Shown: positions 27,661 through 37,253, counted from the first letter of the stretch. The stretch: 64,000 nucleotides of DNA from Thermomicrobiales bacterium (GCA_030447415.1 JAUJOZ010000020.1:27750-91749), one strand, 5' to 3'. Notes: a model not told the origin generated them from the sequence alone. Translations and numbers: made by a program.

Positions 27661-27849
27661 CAACCCGCTAGAAGGTTACGAGCGGCGCCCCCGTGAGCGA
27701 GTCCTTGAAGGCCCATGCCTGCTAGGGGTCAGCGGCCGGAATTCCCGGCGCCGGACATTGGCGCGTAGGTCAACTTGACCGACTGCGGACGATGAGGGGC
27801 CCGTCAGCGGTTGACGCCTGATGGCGGGAATTGGAAGATAACCGCACGC

Positions 27850-28881
27850 GTGCCATCGCTCAAACAGAATGCGCCTGTGGCCGACCCGACGCCCGCCGAC
27901 CGGAGCTATCCCAAGCCGGTTCCCCTCGTTCCGTTGCCGGACCGGGGCCGCGACGCCGCGCCCTTACCAGCTCAGTTGTCGTCGTTCGTGGGGAGGGCGC
28001 AGGAGGTGGCGGCGGTGGCGGCGCTGCTCCGTGAGGAGGAGGTGCGTCTCGTCACCCTGATCGGCCCAGGCGGTGTGGGCAAGACTCGCCTCGCCCTCCA
28101 CGTCACCGCCAACCTGGCGTCCCACTTCGCCGACGGCGTTGCGTTCGCTGACCTCTCACCCGTTCGTGACCCAGAGCTGGTCGCGTCCACGGTCGCGCAC
28201 GCACTGAGCCTGTTGGACACTCGGGACCGTTCCGTCAAATCGACGCTGAGCACCCACCTGTCAGCCAAGCATCTGCTGCTCGTTCTCGACAATTTCGAGC
28301 ACGTCCTCGGCGCCGCGCCGTTGGTTAGCCACCTGCTCGCGGGCTGCCCGCGCCTAAGGGTCTTGGTCACCAGCCGCGCCCGGTTGCGCGTTTCCGGTGA
28401 GCGGGCTTTTCCTGTCGCACCGCTTGGGGTGCCGGACGTATCGCAGACCGCGACGGTTGTGGACCTGCTCGACGCCGACGCCGTCAGACTCTTCGTGACC
28501 CGTGCCCGGGAGACCGACCCGACCTTCGCCCTCACTTCCGAGAACGCCAAGGCGGTGGCCGAGATCTGCCATCGCCTCGACGGATTGCCGCTGGCGATCG
28601 AGCTCGCGGCAGCGCGAACCAACGTCCTCCGACCGGCGGCACTACTGTCGCGCCTGTCGCGGCGCCTGCCGCTCCTGGCCGATGGTCCGCGGGACCTGCC
28701 GTCCCGCCATCAGGCCCTGCGTGCGGCAATTGCGTGGAGCTACGACCTGCTCTGTCCGGAGGAGCAGACCGTCTTCCGGCGGCTAGCTGTGCTCACCGGC
28801 GGCTGCGCCCTTGAGGCCGCGAAGGCGGTGGCGGGCGGTTTAGGCGCCGATGCCAGCCAGGTGCTGGCGGGCATCGTCTGA
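27850..28881 (+). pseudogene. STAND/AfsR-like ATPase, truncated
   Basis: An NB-ARC-type ATPase: QLSSFVGRAQEV, Walker A GPGGVGKT, Walker B LLVLDNFEHV, sensor TSRARLRVSGE, GLPLAIELAAARTN, then a winged helix (AIAWSYDLLCPEEQTVFRRLAVL). Relatives run on for several hundred residues of TPR and an HTH; here the frame ends at SQVLAGIV, just before permease sequence begins. The C-terminal half has been deleted. The frame is open to 27,811 (TTG); GTG 27,850 is an alternative start. Intact proteins are signal-responsive regulators. Confidence 0.75.
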
Positions 28882-28883
28882 CC

Positions 28884-30073
28884 GTGGCCATGTTCAGCCT
28901 GATCGTCTTCTCTCTGGTGATGATGGCCGCCATGAACCAGAATTTCACCCACATGCTCCTCGGCGACGAGGCGAACGCTGGCTGGGACGTGCGCGCCGAC
29001 CAAATTAGCGCCAACCCCACCCGATCGCTGACTTGGAGGGGGCATTGCGCGCCCAGGGCGTCTCGACCGATCGTTTCCCGGCGATCGGCGCCACCCACAG
29101 TCCCAGCACGTCCGTCTCCGAGGTCCGGGTCGCCGGCGATCCGGACCCGGTCTGGAAGACGTACCCCGTCCACGGGATGGAGCCGGGCTTCATCGACGGC
29201 GGCGCACTCCTATTCGGGCAGCGGGCCAAGGGCTACGAGACTGACGCGGCCATCCTCGACGCAATCCGCACGCAGCCTAACGTGGCGATTGCCGACGCGT
29301 TCGCGATCCCGGCCGACGACGACTTCGGGGGGAATGAGGATGCCTTCACGCTGACCGGCCTATCGGCTGAGGACGAGGTCTTTGACCCCATCGCGGTTGA
29401 GTTGGTCGACCCGGTCGACGGCTCGACCCACACCGTCACCATCATCGGTGTCCTCGACGAGAAGATCGGCAGCCTGCTGGGTATCTACGCCGCCCAGCCC
29501 ACGATCGACGCCGTCTATGGTCGGACGGCCGCTACCTCCTACTACCTGGCGCTGGACGATCCCGACCAGGCGGAGGGCGTGGCCAAGGAGGTCGAGGCGG
29601 CACTGCTCGCCAACGGCGTTGAGGCCACCTCGATCCGCGACGAGCTGGAGGAAGGCCAGAAGCAGTCGAACGGCTTCCTCTACATCATCCAGGGGTTCAT
29701 GGGTCTCGGCCTCGTGGTCGGGATCGCAGCAGTCGGAGTGATCGCCTCCCGCTCGGTGGTCGAGCGGCGGCAACAGATCGGCGTCCTGCGGGCGCTGGGC
29801 TTCCAGCGCGGCGCCGTGGCCCTATCCTTCCTGATCGAGACGGCGTTCGTCGTCGGATTGGGTGGTCTCGCCGGCACGGCGCTTGGGTTGATCCTGGCGC
29901 GTAACCTCTTCACCAGCGACGAGGTCGGCTCCTCGGAGGCCGGGTTCGTCGTGCCGTGGGCCATCATCATAGTCGTCGCCGTTTTTACCAACGCGCCGGC
30001 GCTACTGATGACCTGGCTCCCGGCCCGCCAGGCCGCTCGCATCGCCCCCGCCGAGGCACTGCGCTACGAGTAA
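28884..30073 (+). pseudogene. FtsX-like ABC transporter permease, truncated and frameshifted
   Basis: It begins inside a permease (MFSLIVFSLVMMAAMNQNF, then GWDVRADQISANP), without the N-terminal membrane helix block. It shifts frame near 29,030 and continues to the end: GFLYIIQGFMGLGLVVGIAAVG, IASRSVVERRQQIGVLRALG and the closing PARQAARIAPAEALRYE typical of MacB/FtsX permeases. It follows 2 bp after the truncated STAND gene, so a deletion joined the two. Confidence 0.75.
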
Positions 30074-30571
30074 GCCACGATGGAATGGCCCGTTCCACGC
30101 GGGCCTAGATCGAACGGGTAGGCGGGCCACGGACCCGCCTGCCCGTTCCGTGCGAACTTGAGACGCTGGATTCACTGAGGCGGGGCGCCGACGGGACGGC
30201 CGGTGGCGCTGACGCGAATCTCCTCCAACCCCCTGGCCGGGGCAAGCCGGCTGAGAGCTGGGTGAGCGCCGATGGACTTGGCCTGCTCGGACCGCTCGGG
30301 ACACCGGTCTAATTGAACCTCCCTGCCGGGACGGTCGGCATGCTCACTTGCATCACTGCCGAGTCTCCATGCCTTGTCTAGGCTAACTGGATGCACGTTC
30401 GGTCCTTCGAGGCATCGTCTTCTTGTCTATTTAGTGCGCGTCGCTATGTTCCGAATGGCACCCCCTCGCGGCGATCGGAGCAGCTGCGCGGATGGTGGCG
30501 ATCACTCGACCACTGGCCCAGTCGTCCCGGCGGGTGAGAACTGCTGGTGGCCAGTGTCAGCGTTCAACGTC
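30074..30571. other. Intergenic region, no gene seen
   Basis: About 500 bp. An inverted repeat near 30,080-30,130 (GGCCCGTTCCACGCGGGCC and relatives) may terminate the permease remnant. No open frame has recognisable content. Confidence 0.4.
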
Positions 30572-30588
30572 TGTAAGGTTTTTGTAAG
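30572..30588 (+). promoter_or_regulatory. Direct repeats TGTAAG spaced 11 bp
   Basis: TGTAAGGTT at 30,572 and TGTAAGTTC at 30,583 are one helical turn apart, 75 bp before the next ATG. Direct repeats with 11-bp period are the usual operator form of OmpR/PhoB-type response regulators. TAGGCT further downstream could be the -10. Confidence 0.4.
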
Positions 30589-30662
30589 TTCGGGCCGCTA
30601 GGCTCAAAGGGAGATCGGGGCGACCGTGCCCCGGTGCCAACGGCAGGCCCGGAGGAGGAATC

Positions 30663-31184
30663 ATGGACGGTCAGCAGTCTTACCCGACCACGACGGCCTT
30701 GGCTAAGCATACGAACCGGCGGCTGACGGACGTCGTCCGGCGTTTGTGGACGGATGAACGCTTTCTGGCTTCCTTCCGCCGGGACCCCGAGGCGGCGTTG
30801 GGCCGCTACGGGCTGACCCGGGACGAGGTCGCGGCGGTGAAATCCGGAGATGAGGTCCGGCTCGCGGCTCTCGGGGTCGACGTGCGATCGCTTCACACGA
30901 GTCCTGTTTCTACCGCCACGCTCACCACTCTGTTCCGGGTGGCACCGCGCCTCGCCGCGCTGCTGTTGGCAGTGCAGCTCACCCTGGCGGCGACGACCTC
31001 GACGGCGGCGCGAGGCCGCGGTAGGGGACGAGCCCGTGCCGCCAGGGTGCTCCGCGTCCGCTACTTCGCACGTGCCGCCGCCGGCCGGAGGACCGGACTC
31101 GTTCGGGCCGTTCGCGTCCAGCCCATCGGCGACGGACAAGAGGGAGGCATTGGCTTGCCGATCGATTACGGAACGAACGACTAG
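30663..31184 (+). CDS. Os1348-like NHLP-clan protein with Arg-rich tail (possible RiPP precursor)
   Basis: 173 residues; ATG after GGAGGAGG. Residues 20-75 (VVRRLWTDERFLASFRRDPEA, ALGRYGLTRDEVAAV, LAALGVDV) match the pattern of Os1348-family NHLP-clan proteins and LigA-like leader domains. A hydrophobic stretch follows (PRLAALLLAVQLTLAATT), then an Arg-rich C-terminus (AARGRGRGRARAARVLRVRYFARAAAGRRTG in pieces). A 13-bp hairpin and a guanidino-enzyme gene follow. I infer a precursor whose Arg residues might be the substrate, but this is unproven; it could be an ordinary small protein. Confidence 0.55.
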   Translation: MDGQQSYPTTTALAKHTNRRLTDVVRRLWTDERFLASFRRDPEAALGRYGLTRDEVAAVKSGDEVRLAALGVDVRSLHTSPVSTATLTTLFRVAPRLAALLLAVQLTLAATTSTAARGRGRGRARAARVLRVRYFARAAAGRRTGLVRAVRVQPIGDGQEGGIGLPIDYGTND

Positions 31185-31196
31185 GGCCGACGAAGC

Positions 31197-31229
31197 CGGG
31201 GCACCGCGCGGTTACTGCGCGGTGCCCCG
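31197..31229 (+). terminator. Perfect 13-bp intercistronic hairpin
   Basis: CGGGGCACCGCGC pairs with GCGCGGTGCCCCG around GGTTACT, 12 bp after the leader-protein stop and 13 bp before the next ATG. There is no T-run. Hairpins here often lower expression of the enzyme gene relative to the precursor gene. Confidence 0.65.
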
Positions 31230-31242
31230 TGCCGTCACTCCA

Positions 31243-32139
31243 ATGACGACATTCCTTCTCTGCCCACCGACTCACTTCGCCGCCCACTTCCTGGGCAACC
31301 CCTGGATGGACTGGCGACAATCGATCGTTCCAGATCGCGCGATGCGCGAGTGGGAACAGCTACGCTCCCTGATCAAGGCTCGCGGCGGCCGGAGCGAGAC
31401 GATTGCCCCGGCATCTCAGGCCGGGGCCATGACCTTTACGCGCGACGCCGCGCTCGTCTACGGGCCGGGTAGGGCGCTCATCCTGCGGAACGACGGACCC
31501 AGGGGAGACACCGAGCCAACGCGGTTCGCGCGCTGGTTCGCGGAGTCGGGGTACGAGACCGAGACAACGCCATACCGGCTCGACGGCGGTAATGTGCTCC
31601 GCTGCGCGGATGGGCGGTACTTGATCGGGCTGAAGCCGGGGTCGAGCGGCCGCGTGGAGCGCTACTTAGCGCGTCTGCTGGGCCGACTCACTGGCGCCCG
31701 CTGCTTCGGCGTACCGCTCAGCGATGTGCGGTACCTGCACTTGGACATGGTCATCGCGGACCTAAACGGCCGCGGCTGGTTGGTCTATCCGGCGGGTCTT
31801 GGTGGGGCCAATCTCACCCTACCGGAGTGGGATGCGATCTTCCTCGGCCGACCGATCATCGAGGTCGAGCGCGATGAGGCCGCTCGGTTGGCGTGCAATG
31901 TCGTCCCCATTGGGAATACCATTGTCGGCTGCGGGCTCTCGCGGCGCCTCATCCGCGCCATTGAACACCTTGGCTGCGAAGTGGCCGTGACGCCTCTCGA
32001 GGAGTTCCGCAAAGCGGGCGGCGGCGCCCACTGCCTGACGCTCGAACTCGAGGTCGAGGAAGCGGCAGCCATCTTGCCGTCTGCTCGACGTGAGACTCCG
32101 CAGGGTGGGATGACCGCAGTCGCGGGACCAACGAATTGA
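31243..32139 (+). CDS. Amidinotransferase/dimethylargininase-family guanidino-modifying enzyme
   Basis: 298 residues with the pentein fold of dimethylargininase and arginine deiminase. Visible are LLCPPTHF, NPWMD, FTRDAALV, LDGGNVL, the catalytic His in YLHLD, CNVVPIGNTIV and the catalytic Cys in GGGAHCLTLEL. The RD and DGGN residues contact a guanidinium in relatives. It would hydrolyse or transfer the amidino group of an arginine-like substrate. The ATG lacks a strong Shine-Dalgarno, in keeping with coupling to the gene upstream. The last 30 residues are non-conserved. Free arginine derivatives are the conservative substrate guess. Confidence 0.8.
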   Translation: MTTFLLCPPTHFAAHFLGNPWMDWRQSIVPDRAMREWEQLRSLIKARGGRSETIAPASQAGAMTFTRDAALVYGPGRALILRNDGPRGDTEPTRFARWFAESGYETETTPYRLDGGNVLRCADGRYLIGLKPGSSGRVERYLARLLGRLTGARCFGVPLSDVRYLHLDMVIADLNGRGWLVYPAGLGGANLTLPEWDAIFLGRPIIEVERDEAARLACNVVPIGNTIVGCGLSRRLIRAIEHLGCEVAVTPLEEFRKAGGGAHCLTLELEVEEAAAILPSARRETPQGGMTAVAGPTN

Positions 32140-32506
32140 GGGTGGCTCCCAGCCCCGATCCAATGCAGATATTGAGATCCCCATGGGTGTGACCGGGCAT
32201 ACTGACCGGAGGGAGTAATAGAGACGGGCAGTGCAGGTGGTATGCCCAATCTGTCCCTCCACCCTTCGGCGCACCGGCGCGCCAACACTAGACTCGTGAG
32301 AGGGGAACTCCATCACCAGCCGACAGGGCGGACTAGCACCGTGCCCGTGAGCGCACGTTAAATACACGTTCGCTCAAGGGACCAACCGGCGTGGACTGGC
32401 TGTGCAGACCCGCCGCGGTTGGAGAGTCGCTAATGGCCTCAACGGCGACGCGCGAATTTGGTGGCGGAGCTCGGCTGGAATGAGACTGATGAGGGAGAGC
32501 ACGCCG
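32140..32506. other. Spacer before the MOSC gene
   Basis: About 365 bp without a supported gene. No clear promoter. Confidence 0.4.
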
Positions 32507-33049
32507 ATGGGCGGTGTCGTGATAGCCGTGAGTCGCAGTGCAACGCACACGCTGGTCAAGCCGAATCTGGACCGTATCCGGCTCCTGCGAGGTCTCGGCG
32601 TCGAGGGCGATGCGCACCTGGGAGAGACAGTCCAGCACCGCTCGCGAGTCGCCCGCGACCCGAGCCAGCCGAACCTTCGCCAGGTGCATCTGATTCACGC
32701 GGAGCTGCATGACGAGCTCCGGGCCACCGGTTTCGCCGTGTCGCCCGGGCAGATGGGTGAGAATGTCACCACCCGCGGCCTCGATTTGCTCGGGCTGCCG
32801 ACGGGGACGCGCCTCTACCTGGGCGACACCGCGGTGGTCGAAGTCACGGGCCTGCGGAATCCCTGTGCTCAGTTGGATCGGATCCAGGCGGGCCTGATGG
32901 CAGCGACGCTGGGGCGCGACGAGCACGGCAACCTCATTCGAAAGGCCGGCGTCATGGGCATCGTTGTCGCCGGCGGAGAGATACGGCCTGGCGACCCAGT
33001 CCACGCCGAGTTGCCGCCGGGACCGCGCAAGTCGCTCGAGCCGGTCTGA
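32507..33049 (+). CDS. MOSC-domain protein
   Basis: 180 residues forming one MOSC domain: GLGVEGDAHLGETVQ, LHDELRATGF, GQMGENVTTRGLDLLGLP, VVEVTGLRNPCAQLD with the conserved Cys, and KAGVMGIVVAGGEIRPGD. MOSC proteins bind molybdenum cofactor or carry sulfur for metal-sulfur cofactor chemistry. ATG 32,507 has GAGGGAG at good spacing; two ATGs upstream in frame are less well placed. No molybdoenzyme is nearby. Confidence 0.88.
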   Translation: MGGVVIAVSRSATHTLVKPNLDRIRLLRGLGVEGDAHLGETVQHRSRVARDPSQPNLRQVHLIHAELHDELRATGFAVSPGQMGENVTTRGLDLLGLPTGTRLYLGDTAVVEVTGLRNPCAQLDRIQAGLMAATLGRDEHGNLIRKAGVMGIVVAGGEIRPGDPVHAELPPGPRKSLEPV

Positions 33050-34049
33050 TCGGAACCGAGCGCCGACGCCCGGTCACGCCGCTCCGCCGCTGACGCTTAC
33101 CATCCCCAACCGGAACACTGATCCGGCAGCCAAGGCCAATGCCGCACGCCTCTTCCAGCGCGCAATCCGCTCTAGCGAGGCCCGATGAATGCTTCCGGCG
33201 AAGTGGTTAGCATGGAGTCGTACACAGCCACCACTAATCGCTCCGGTTGCTCGTTCTCGATTGTGAGTAACGCCCGGATCAGCTGAAAGACCGGCCGTCA
33301 GGAACTACTCTTCGGCATTGGTTACAGTTACGACGCCGCCGAGTCGCCGCAGCAGGCCGCACCCTTCCACGTTCTCCCAATACTCCGCCATCCTGGTGTT
33401 GCCGAGTCGCGAGACAATGGTCGCCGCGATCGTCACCAGCGTCCCGATCAGGCGAATGCCCATGAACCTCCCACGGTGGTTTCCCTGCAGGGTCCAGCGC
33501 AGCACGACCCAGTCCCTCTCCGTCGCCGGTTTTTCCGCGCTGACGGAAGGATCACCGAAGACGGTTCGGTGAATGGTCACACTCGGCATGACTCCCTCAC
33601 GGTATTGCGACAACCCATTAGCCGGATAGGCGATAGGCGAGAGCGAAGAGCTCGTCGAGCGCCCGGAGATCTTGCCCGCTACGCGCGTCGGCCGGCGCCG
33701 GACGAGCGCCGTCTTCGTTGCGATGTCCACGGAAAGAGCCCCTTGCACGTGGAGATCCGATCGAGAAGGCTACAACCGCTTTTCGGCCTTCGGTGATTCC
33801 CGACTGCAGCGATGCGCAGGAGACGCTCGGTGCGGCCGACCGGGGCGAAACGCCAACCGGCCCGCTGCCCGCCGCTCGAGGACCCGAATATTCCCAATTG
33901 AGGCAATCGTGGACCTAGCCCGCCAGCCCCTCGGCATGCCCACCCGGGTCCCGGAGCGAAACGGCTCAGCCCCGGAATCCGCGTCCCTGTCGCCTATTTC
34001 TCGCCGGACAGAACCGGCCAATCCATCTCTCTGCGGCGCCCGGACGCGG
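33050..34049. other. Gene-poor kilobase before recF
   Basis: Apart from the SnoaL-like remnant at 33,305-33,589 I see no coding signal with domain support. Confidence 0.4.
33305..33589 (-). pseudogene. SnoaL-like ester-cyclase fragment
   Basis: About 95 residues: MPSVTIHRTV, then DWVVLRWTLQGNHRGRFMGI, IVSRLGNTRMAEYWENVEG and LLRRLGGV. This is the second half of a SnoaL-like NTF2-fold protein (typically VVVRW...GTH.G.FMGI...EYWEN.D..GLL.QLG). The N-terminal helices are missing, so it is a remnant. Confidence 0.55.
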
Positions 34050-35255
34050 TCACGAAGCGGCCAGTTCGATGACTCCGGTTTCGACGCGAGCGCGCGGCAT
34101 GCCGGCCAAGTCCGGGGCGTCGAGCAACGACTCGTCCGTGGCGCTCACCAGCACTTGGGCCCCCAGGCGCGCTGCCGTCTCGGTCAGCAACGAGCGGTGC
34201 GCTTCGTCCAACTCGGATAGTACGTCGTCCAGCAACAAGACTGGTGGCTCCAGCGCAACCTCCGTCATCAGGTCCGCTTCGGCGAGCTTGAGCGCAATGA
34301 CGGCGAGCCGCTGCTGGCCGCGAGACCCGTAGACCGCGATGTCGACGCCCGCCGCTGTGAATGCGACATCGTCCCGGTGGGGACCGACCAGGCTCATGCC
34401 CCGCCGCACCTCGTCGGTTCGGGCTTCTCCCAACCGAATTTCGAACTCCCGACTGACCATCGCCTGAAGTCCATCCCCGTCAACGCCGCCGGCACCCTCG
34501 CCGAGCGCCGGCAGGATGAGGCTCGGCTGGTAGGACAGACTGAGCGATCCTCCCCTGGTCAGCCATTCGAAACGCTGTCGCGCCAACTGGGACAGCCGAT
34601 GCACGACGGCAAGGCGTCGTGACACAACCACGGAGCCGAACGCCACAAGTTCCGTGTCCCAGAACGCGAGCTGCGATCCCGCGGCGGCAGACGTCGGCAC
34701 GACCCGGTGTCTCGCCAGCGCCTTGAGCAGGCTGTTGCGCTGCGCCAGGACCCGGTTATAGCGCGACAAGGCCCGCAGATAGCCGCCGTCGAGCTGTGAG
34801 ATCGTGAGGTCCAGGTACCGACGCCGCCCGCTCGGGGGTCCGGATACGAGGGCAACGTCCTCCGGTGAGAAGAGGACTGCTTTGAGCGCGCCGACGGCGT
34901 CCATCGCGCGCACCGATCGACCGTTGAGCTTGATCTGCTTGCGGGTGTTACCCGGGCGCTCGGGGTCGGCTTGAAGGGCAATTTCCAGATCAACGTCGCC
35001 GGCGGCGCGCGTTACGCTGCCGTGGATGCGCGCATAGGGGGGAAATCCGACGTCGCGTCCGCTTCCCCAGTTGATGACCTCGCGCTCGGCGGAGCTTCGC
35101 GGCGACCGAGTGGTCGCCAGCATCGCGATCGCCTCAAACAGCGTCGACTTGCCGCTGGCGTTGGGTCCGGACAGTCGTAAACCCCGCGGATCCAGGTCGA
35201 TCCGCAGGCGATGGTAGGAGCGAAACTCCTCGAGGTCGAGAGAGCGGAGGTGCAT
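34050..35255 (-). CDS. recF: DNA replication and repair protein RecF
   Basis: 401 residues. Starts MHLRSLDLEEFRSYH; Walker A is GPNASGKST, the ABC signature region is GSRGQQR and Walker B is LLLDDVLSELD. RecF is an SMC-like ATPase that loads RecA at gaps with RecO and RecR. It follows dnaN with a 26-bp gap, the classical dnaN-recF pair, although dnaA and gyrB are not adjacent here. Confidence 0.95.
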   Translation of the reverse strand: MHLRSLDLEEFRSYHRLRIDLDPRGLRLSGPNASGKSTLFEAIAMLATTRSPRSSAEREVINWGSGRDVGFPPYARIHGSVTRAAGDVDLEIALQADPERPGNTRKQIKLNGRSVRAMDAVGALKAVLFSPEDVALVSGPPSGRRRYLDLTISQLDGGYLRALSRYNRVLAQRNSLLKALARHRVVPTSAAAGSQLAFWDTELVAFGSVVVSRRLAVVHRLSQLARQRFEWLTRGGSLSLSYQPSLILPALGEGAGGVDGDGLQAMVSREFEIRLGEARTDEVRRGMSLVGPHRDDVAFTAAGVDIAVYGSRGQQRLAVIALKLAEADLMTEVALEPPVLLLDDVLSELDEAHRSLLTETAARLGAQVLVSATDESLLDAPDLAGMPRARVETGVIELAAS

Positions 35256-35281
35256 AGGCCGGGCGGGTTGGTGCGAGGTGA

Positions 35282-36424
35282 TCAGTGCGCGCCGATGACC
35301 ATCGGCATGATGACGTGGGTGTAGTCCTCCGTGCCGACCGCGCGGACGACCCCCGCTTGGTTGGTTCCATTCATGCCAACGAGTACCTGCCCGTTCTTGA
35401 GCACGGTCAGGACGTCGGCAAGGTACCGCGCATTGAAGGCGATCTGGGTCTCAGGCCCGGTCACGCTCGCATCGACGAAGCTCTGGCTGTTGCCCCGTTC
35501 GGCGGCGTTGGCGGAGACCTCGATATTGCCCGGCATGAACTCTTCTTCGCCGGCGTGCACCTCCAAGCGAACCACGTCGTTGTTATCACGGGCGAAGTAG
35601 CTTGCGCGCCGCACGGCGTTCAAAAAGGCATCCCGGCCGAGCTCGAGACGTGTGTTGAAGTCCCGCGGAATGATCTGCTTGAAATCAGGGAACGTTCCGT
35701 CGATGAGTCGTGACAGAAACTCGGTCTCGCCGACGCGAACCAGCAGTTGGCTCTGCGTCGGCGTGATCGCTAGGCGAACCGGGTCGGTATGGTCGCCAAG
35801 GATGCGCGCCAACTCGCGCATGGCTCGCGCTGGGACGATGATGTCGAGGCGCTCCGCGACCGGCGCGGCTAACTCGCCGTGACGAACCGCCAGCCGAAAG
35901 CCGTCGGCCGCTGCCAACGTCAATGTTTCACCTTCGAACCGCGCGAGGACGCCGGCTAGCACGGGCCGGCTCTCGTCGGTGGCCGCCGCAAACTCGACCT
36001 GGGCGATCATCTCTCGCAGCGCCTGGGGATCCACCTCCGCGGCGTAGGCGTCTCCCTCCAGTCGGGGAATCACCGGAAAGTCGTCGGCATCGATGCCGTT
36101 GATGCCGGCTTTGTCCCGGCCACATTGGACTTGGAGCGTCGCCCGCGGTTCCTCGACGGTCAGGGAGACCGGAGCGTTCGGCAGGGTGTTGACAAACTCG
36201 CTGAGTAATCGCGCATCCACCGTGATCCGGCCCGGCTCGTCGATTGACGCGCCGATCCAGGTGGTAATCCCGATTTCGAGGTTGGTCGCGGCAATGCGCA
36301 GCCGGCCGTCCTCCGTCGCCAGCAGCACGTTACCCAGAACCGGGAGTGCCGTTTTGGTGGCCACTGCCCGTGACACCTGAGCCAGTGCGCGCTGCAAATT
36401 CTCCTGGAGGCACGAGACCTTCAC
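35282..36424 (-). CDS. dnaN: DNA polymerase III sliding clamp (beta)
   Basis: 380 residues with the three-domain clamp pattern. N-terminal MKVSCLQENLQRALAQVSRAV, central PVLAGVLARFEGETLTLAAADGFRLAV, and C-terminal VGMNGTNQAGVVRAVG ending in YTHVIMPMVIGAH. It encircles DNA and tethers the polymerase. GTG start with GAGGAG/GAGAGG upstream. It is first in the dnaN-recF operon and divergent from an SOS-type gene. Confidence 0.96.
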   Translation of the reverse strand: MKVSCLQENLQRALAQVSRAVATKTALPVLGNVLLATEDGRLRIAATNLEIGITTWIGASIDEPGRITVDARLLSEFVNTLPNAPVSLTVEEPRATLQVQCGRDKAGINGIDADDFPVIPRLEGDAYAAEVDPQALREMIAQVEFAAATDESRPVLAGVLARFEGETLTLAAADGFRLAVRHGELAAPVAERLDIIVPARAMRELARILGDHTDPVRLAITPTQSQLLVRVGETEFLSRLIDGTFPDFKQIIPRDFNTRLELGRDAFLNAVRRASYFARDNNDVVRLEVHAGEEEFMPGNIEVSANAAERGNSQSFVDASVTGPETQIAFNARYLADVLTVLKNGQVLVGMNGTNQAGVVRAVGTEDYTHVIMPMVIGAH

Positions 36425-36469
36425 CGATCTACCTCTCCTCCGCGGTGTCCGTACACCTTAGCAAGGGCG

Positions 36470-36478
36470 ATTATAGCA
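36470..36478 (-). promoter_or_regulatory. Extended -10 promoter of dnaN
   Basis: On the minus strand, TGC-TATAAT (TATAAT at 36,475-36,470) is an extended -10 about 46 bp before the dnaN GTG. No good -35 lies 17 bp upstream, as expected for extended -10 promoters. Confidence 0.6.
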
Positions 36479-36549
36479 CAGGGATTCGCGCCGCCATGGC
36501 TCGCCCGGCTCGGTGGGCAACGGCGCTCTTAGCCCGCCGAGGTGCCAAC

Positions 36550-36600
36550 TTGACAACGGGAACGGTCGCCCCTATACTTCCACTTAGAACAAAAGTTCTA
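36550..36600 (+). promoter_or_regulatory. Consensus promoter with LexA-type SOS box
   Basis: TTGACA (36,550-36,555), exactly 17 bp, TATACT (36,573-36,578), and then the perfect palindrome TAGAAC-AAAA-GTTCTA (36,585-36,600) over the expected transcription start. GAAC-N4-GTTC is the core of the LexA box of Gram-positive bacteria and relatives. A strong promoter blocked at +1 is typical SOS control. Confidence 0.8.
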
Positions 36601-36623
36601 CATGGCATCAGGAGGCACCCGAC

Positions 36624-37253
36624 ATGAGCGTCCGCGCTTCTTTCGACCCAAGCAAGTACCTCACCAAGGTCGGCGGGGCTGACTACCTGGAGGTCAAGTG
36701 GCGGCTCGTCTGGCTGCGGGAGATCCACCCGGACGCCACCGTCGAGACCGAACTGTCCCGCCTCGCCGACAACGTGGCCGTCTTCCGTGCACAGGTGTCC
36801 GTCCCCGGCGGCGGCTCGGCCACCGGCTGGGGCAGCGAGAGCGTCGGCGACTTTCGCGATTACATTGAGAAGGCGGAAACCAAGGCGATTGGTCGCGCCC
36901 TCGCCGCGCTGGGGTTCGGCACTCAGTTCTGTCCAGACTTCGACTTCGGTGGCAGTGCCAGTCGCGTCGTCGATACGCCGATCGACTTCGCGTCCACGCG
37001 AGGCCGTCGCATGGCCGACGCGGCCTCGCAGCCTGCGGAGCGCCGGGTGGCGAGCGTGAACCAGCCCGCGACACCACGTCAGTTGAAGTTCATCGAGGCG
37101 ATCGCCCGCGAGGCGGGTCTAGACGAGGAGACGGTCAACGAGGAGGTGACCCGCCTCTACGGACGGCCGATGGCCGATTTGACGCGTCGCGACGCCTCGG
37201 CGTTCATCGAGCAGCTTCAGGCGCGGCGGGGAACAACGGACCTCGCGTCTTAG
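36624..37253 (+). CDS. Rad52-like single-strand annealing protein (SOS-controlled)
   Basis: 209 residues. The N-terminal 120 (FDPSKYLTKVGGADYLEVKWR, LREIHPDATVETEL, AVFRAQVSVPGGGSATGWGS, then FRDYIEKAETKAIGRALAALGFG) match the pattern of phage-type Rad52/Sak annealing proteins, with the usual EKAETKAIGRAL helix. The C-terminal 50 (TPRQLKFIEAIAREAGLDEE, MADLTRRDASAFIEQL) form a small helical module common in these proteins. It would coat ssDNA and anneal complementary strands. The promoter carries an SOS box, which supports a repair role. ATG follows CAGGAGG at good spacing. Confidence 0.7.
   Translation: MSVRASFDPSKYLTKVGGADYLEVKWRLVWLREIHPDATVETELSRLADNVAVFRAQVSVPGGGSATGWGSESVGDFRDYIEKAETKAIGRALAALGFGTQFCPDFDFGGSASRVVDTPIDFASTRGRRMADAASQPAERRVASVNQPATPRQLKFIEAIAREAGLDEETVNEEVTRLYGRPMADLTRRDASAFIEQLQARRGTTDLAS

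Larger units (their letters stand above)
25859..27720. mobile_element. Remnant Gln-B: left end of a second element at tRNA-Gln
   Basis: Directly after the att core come a hairpin, two 12-bp repeats 71 bp away, one plus-strand cargo gene and a convergent, broken integrase: the same order as the left end of Gln-A. The right end is lost. This implies that two related elements once stood in tandem in the same tRNA. Confidence 0.75.
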
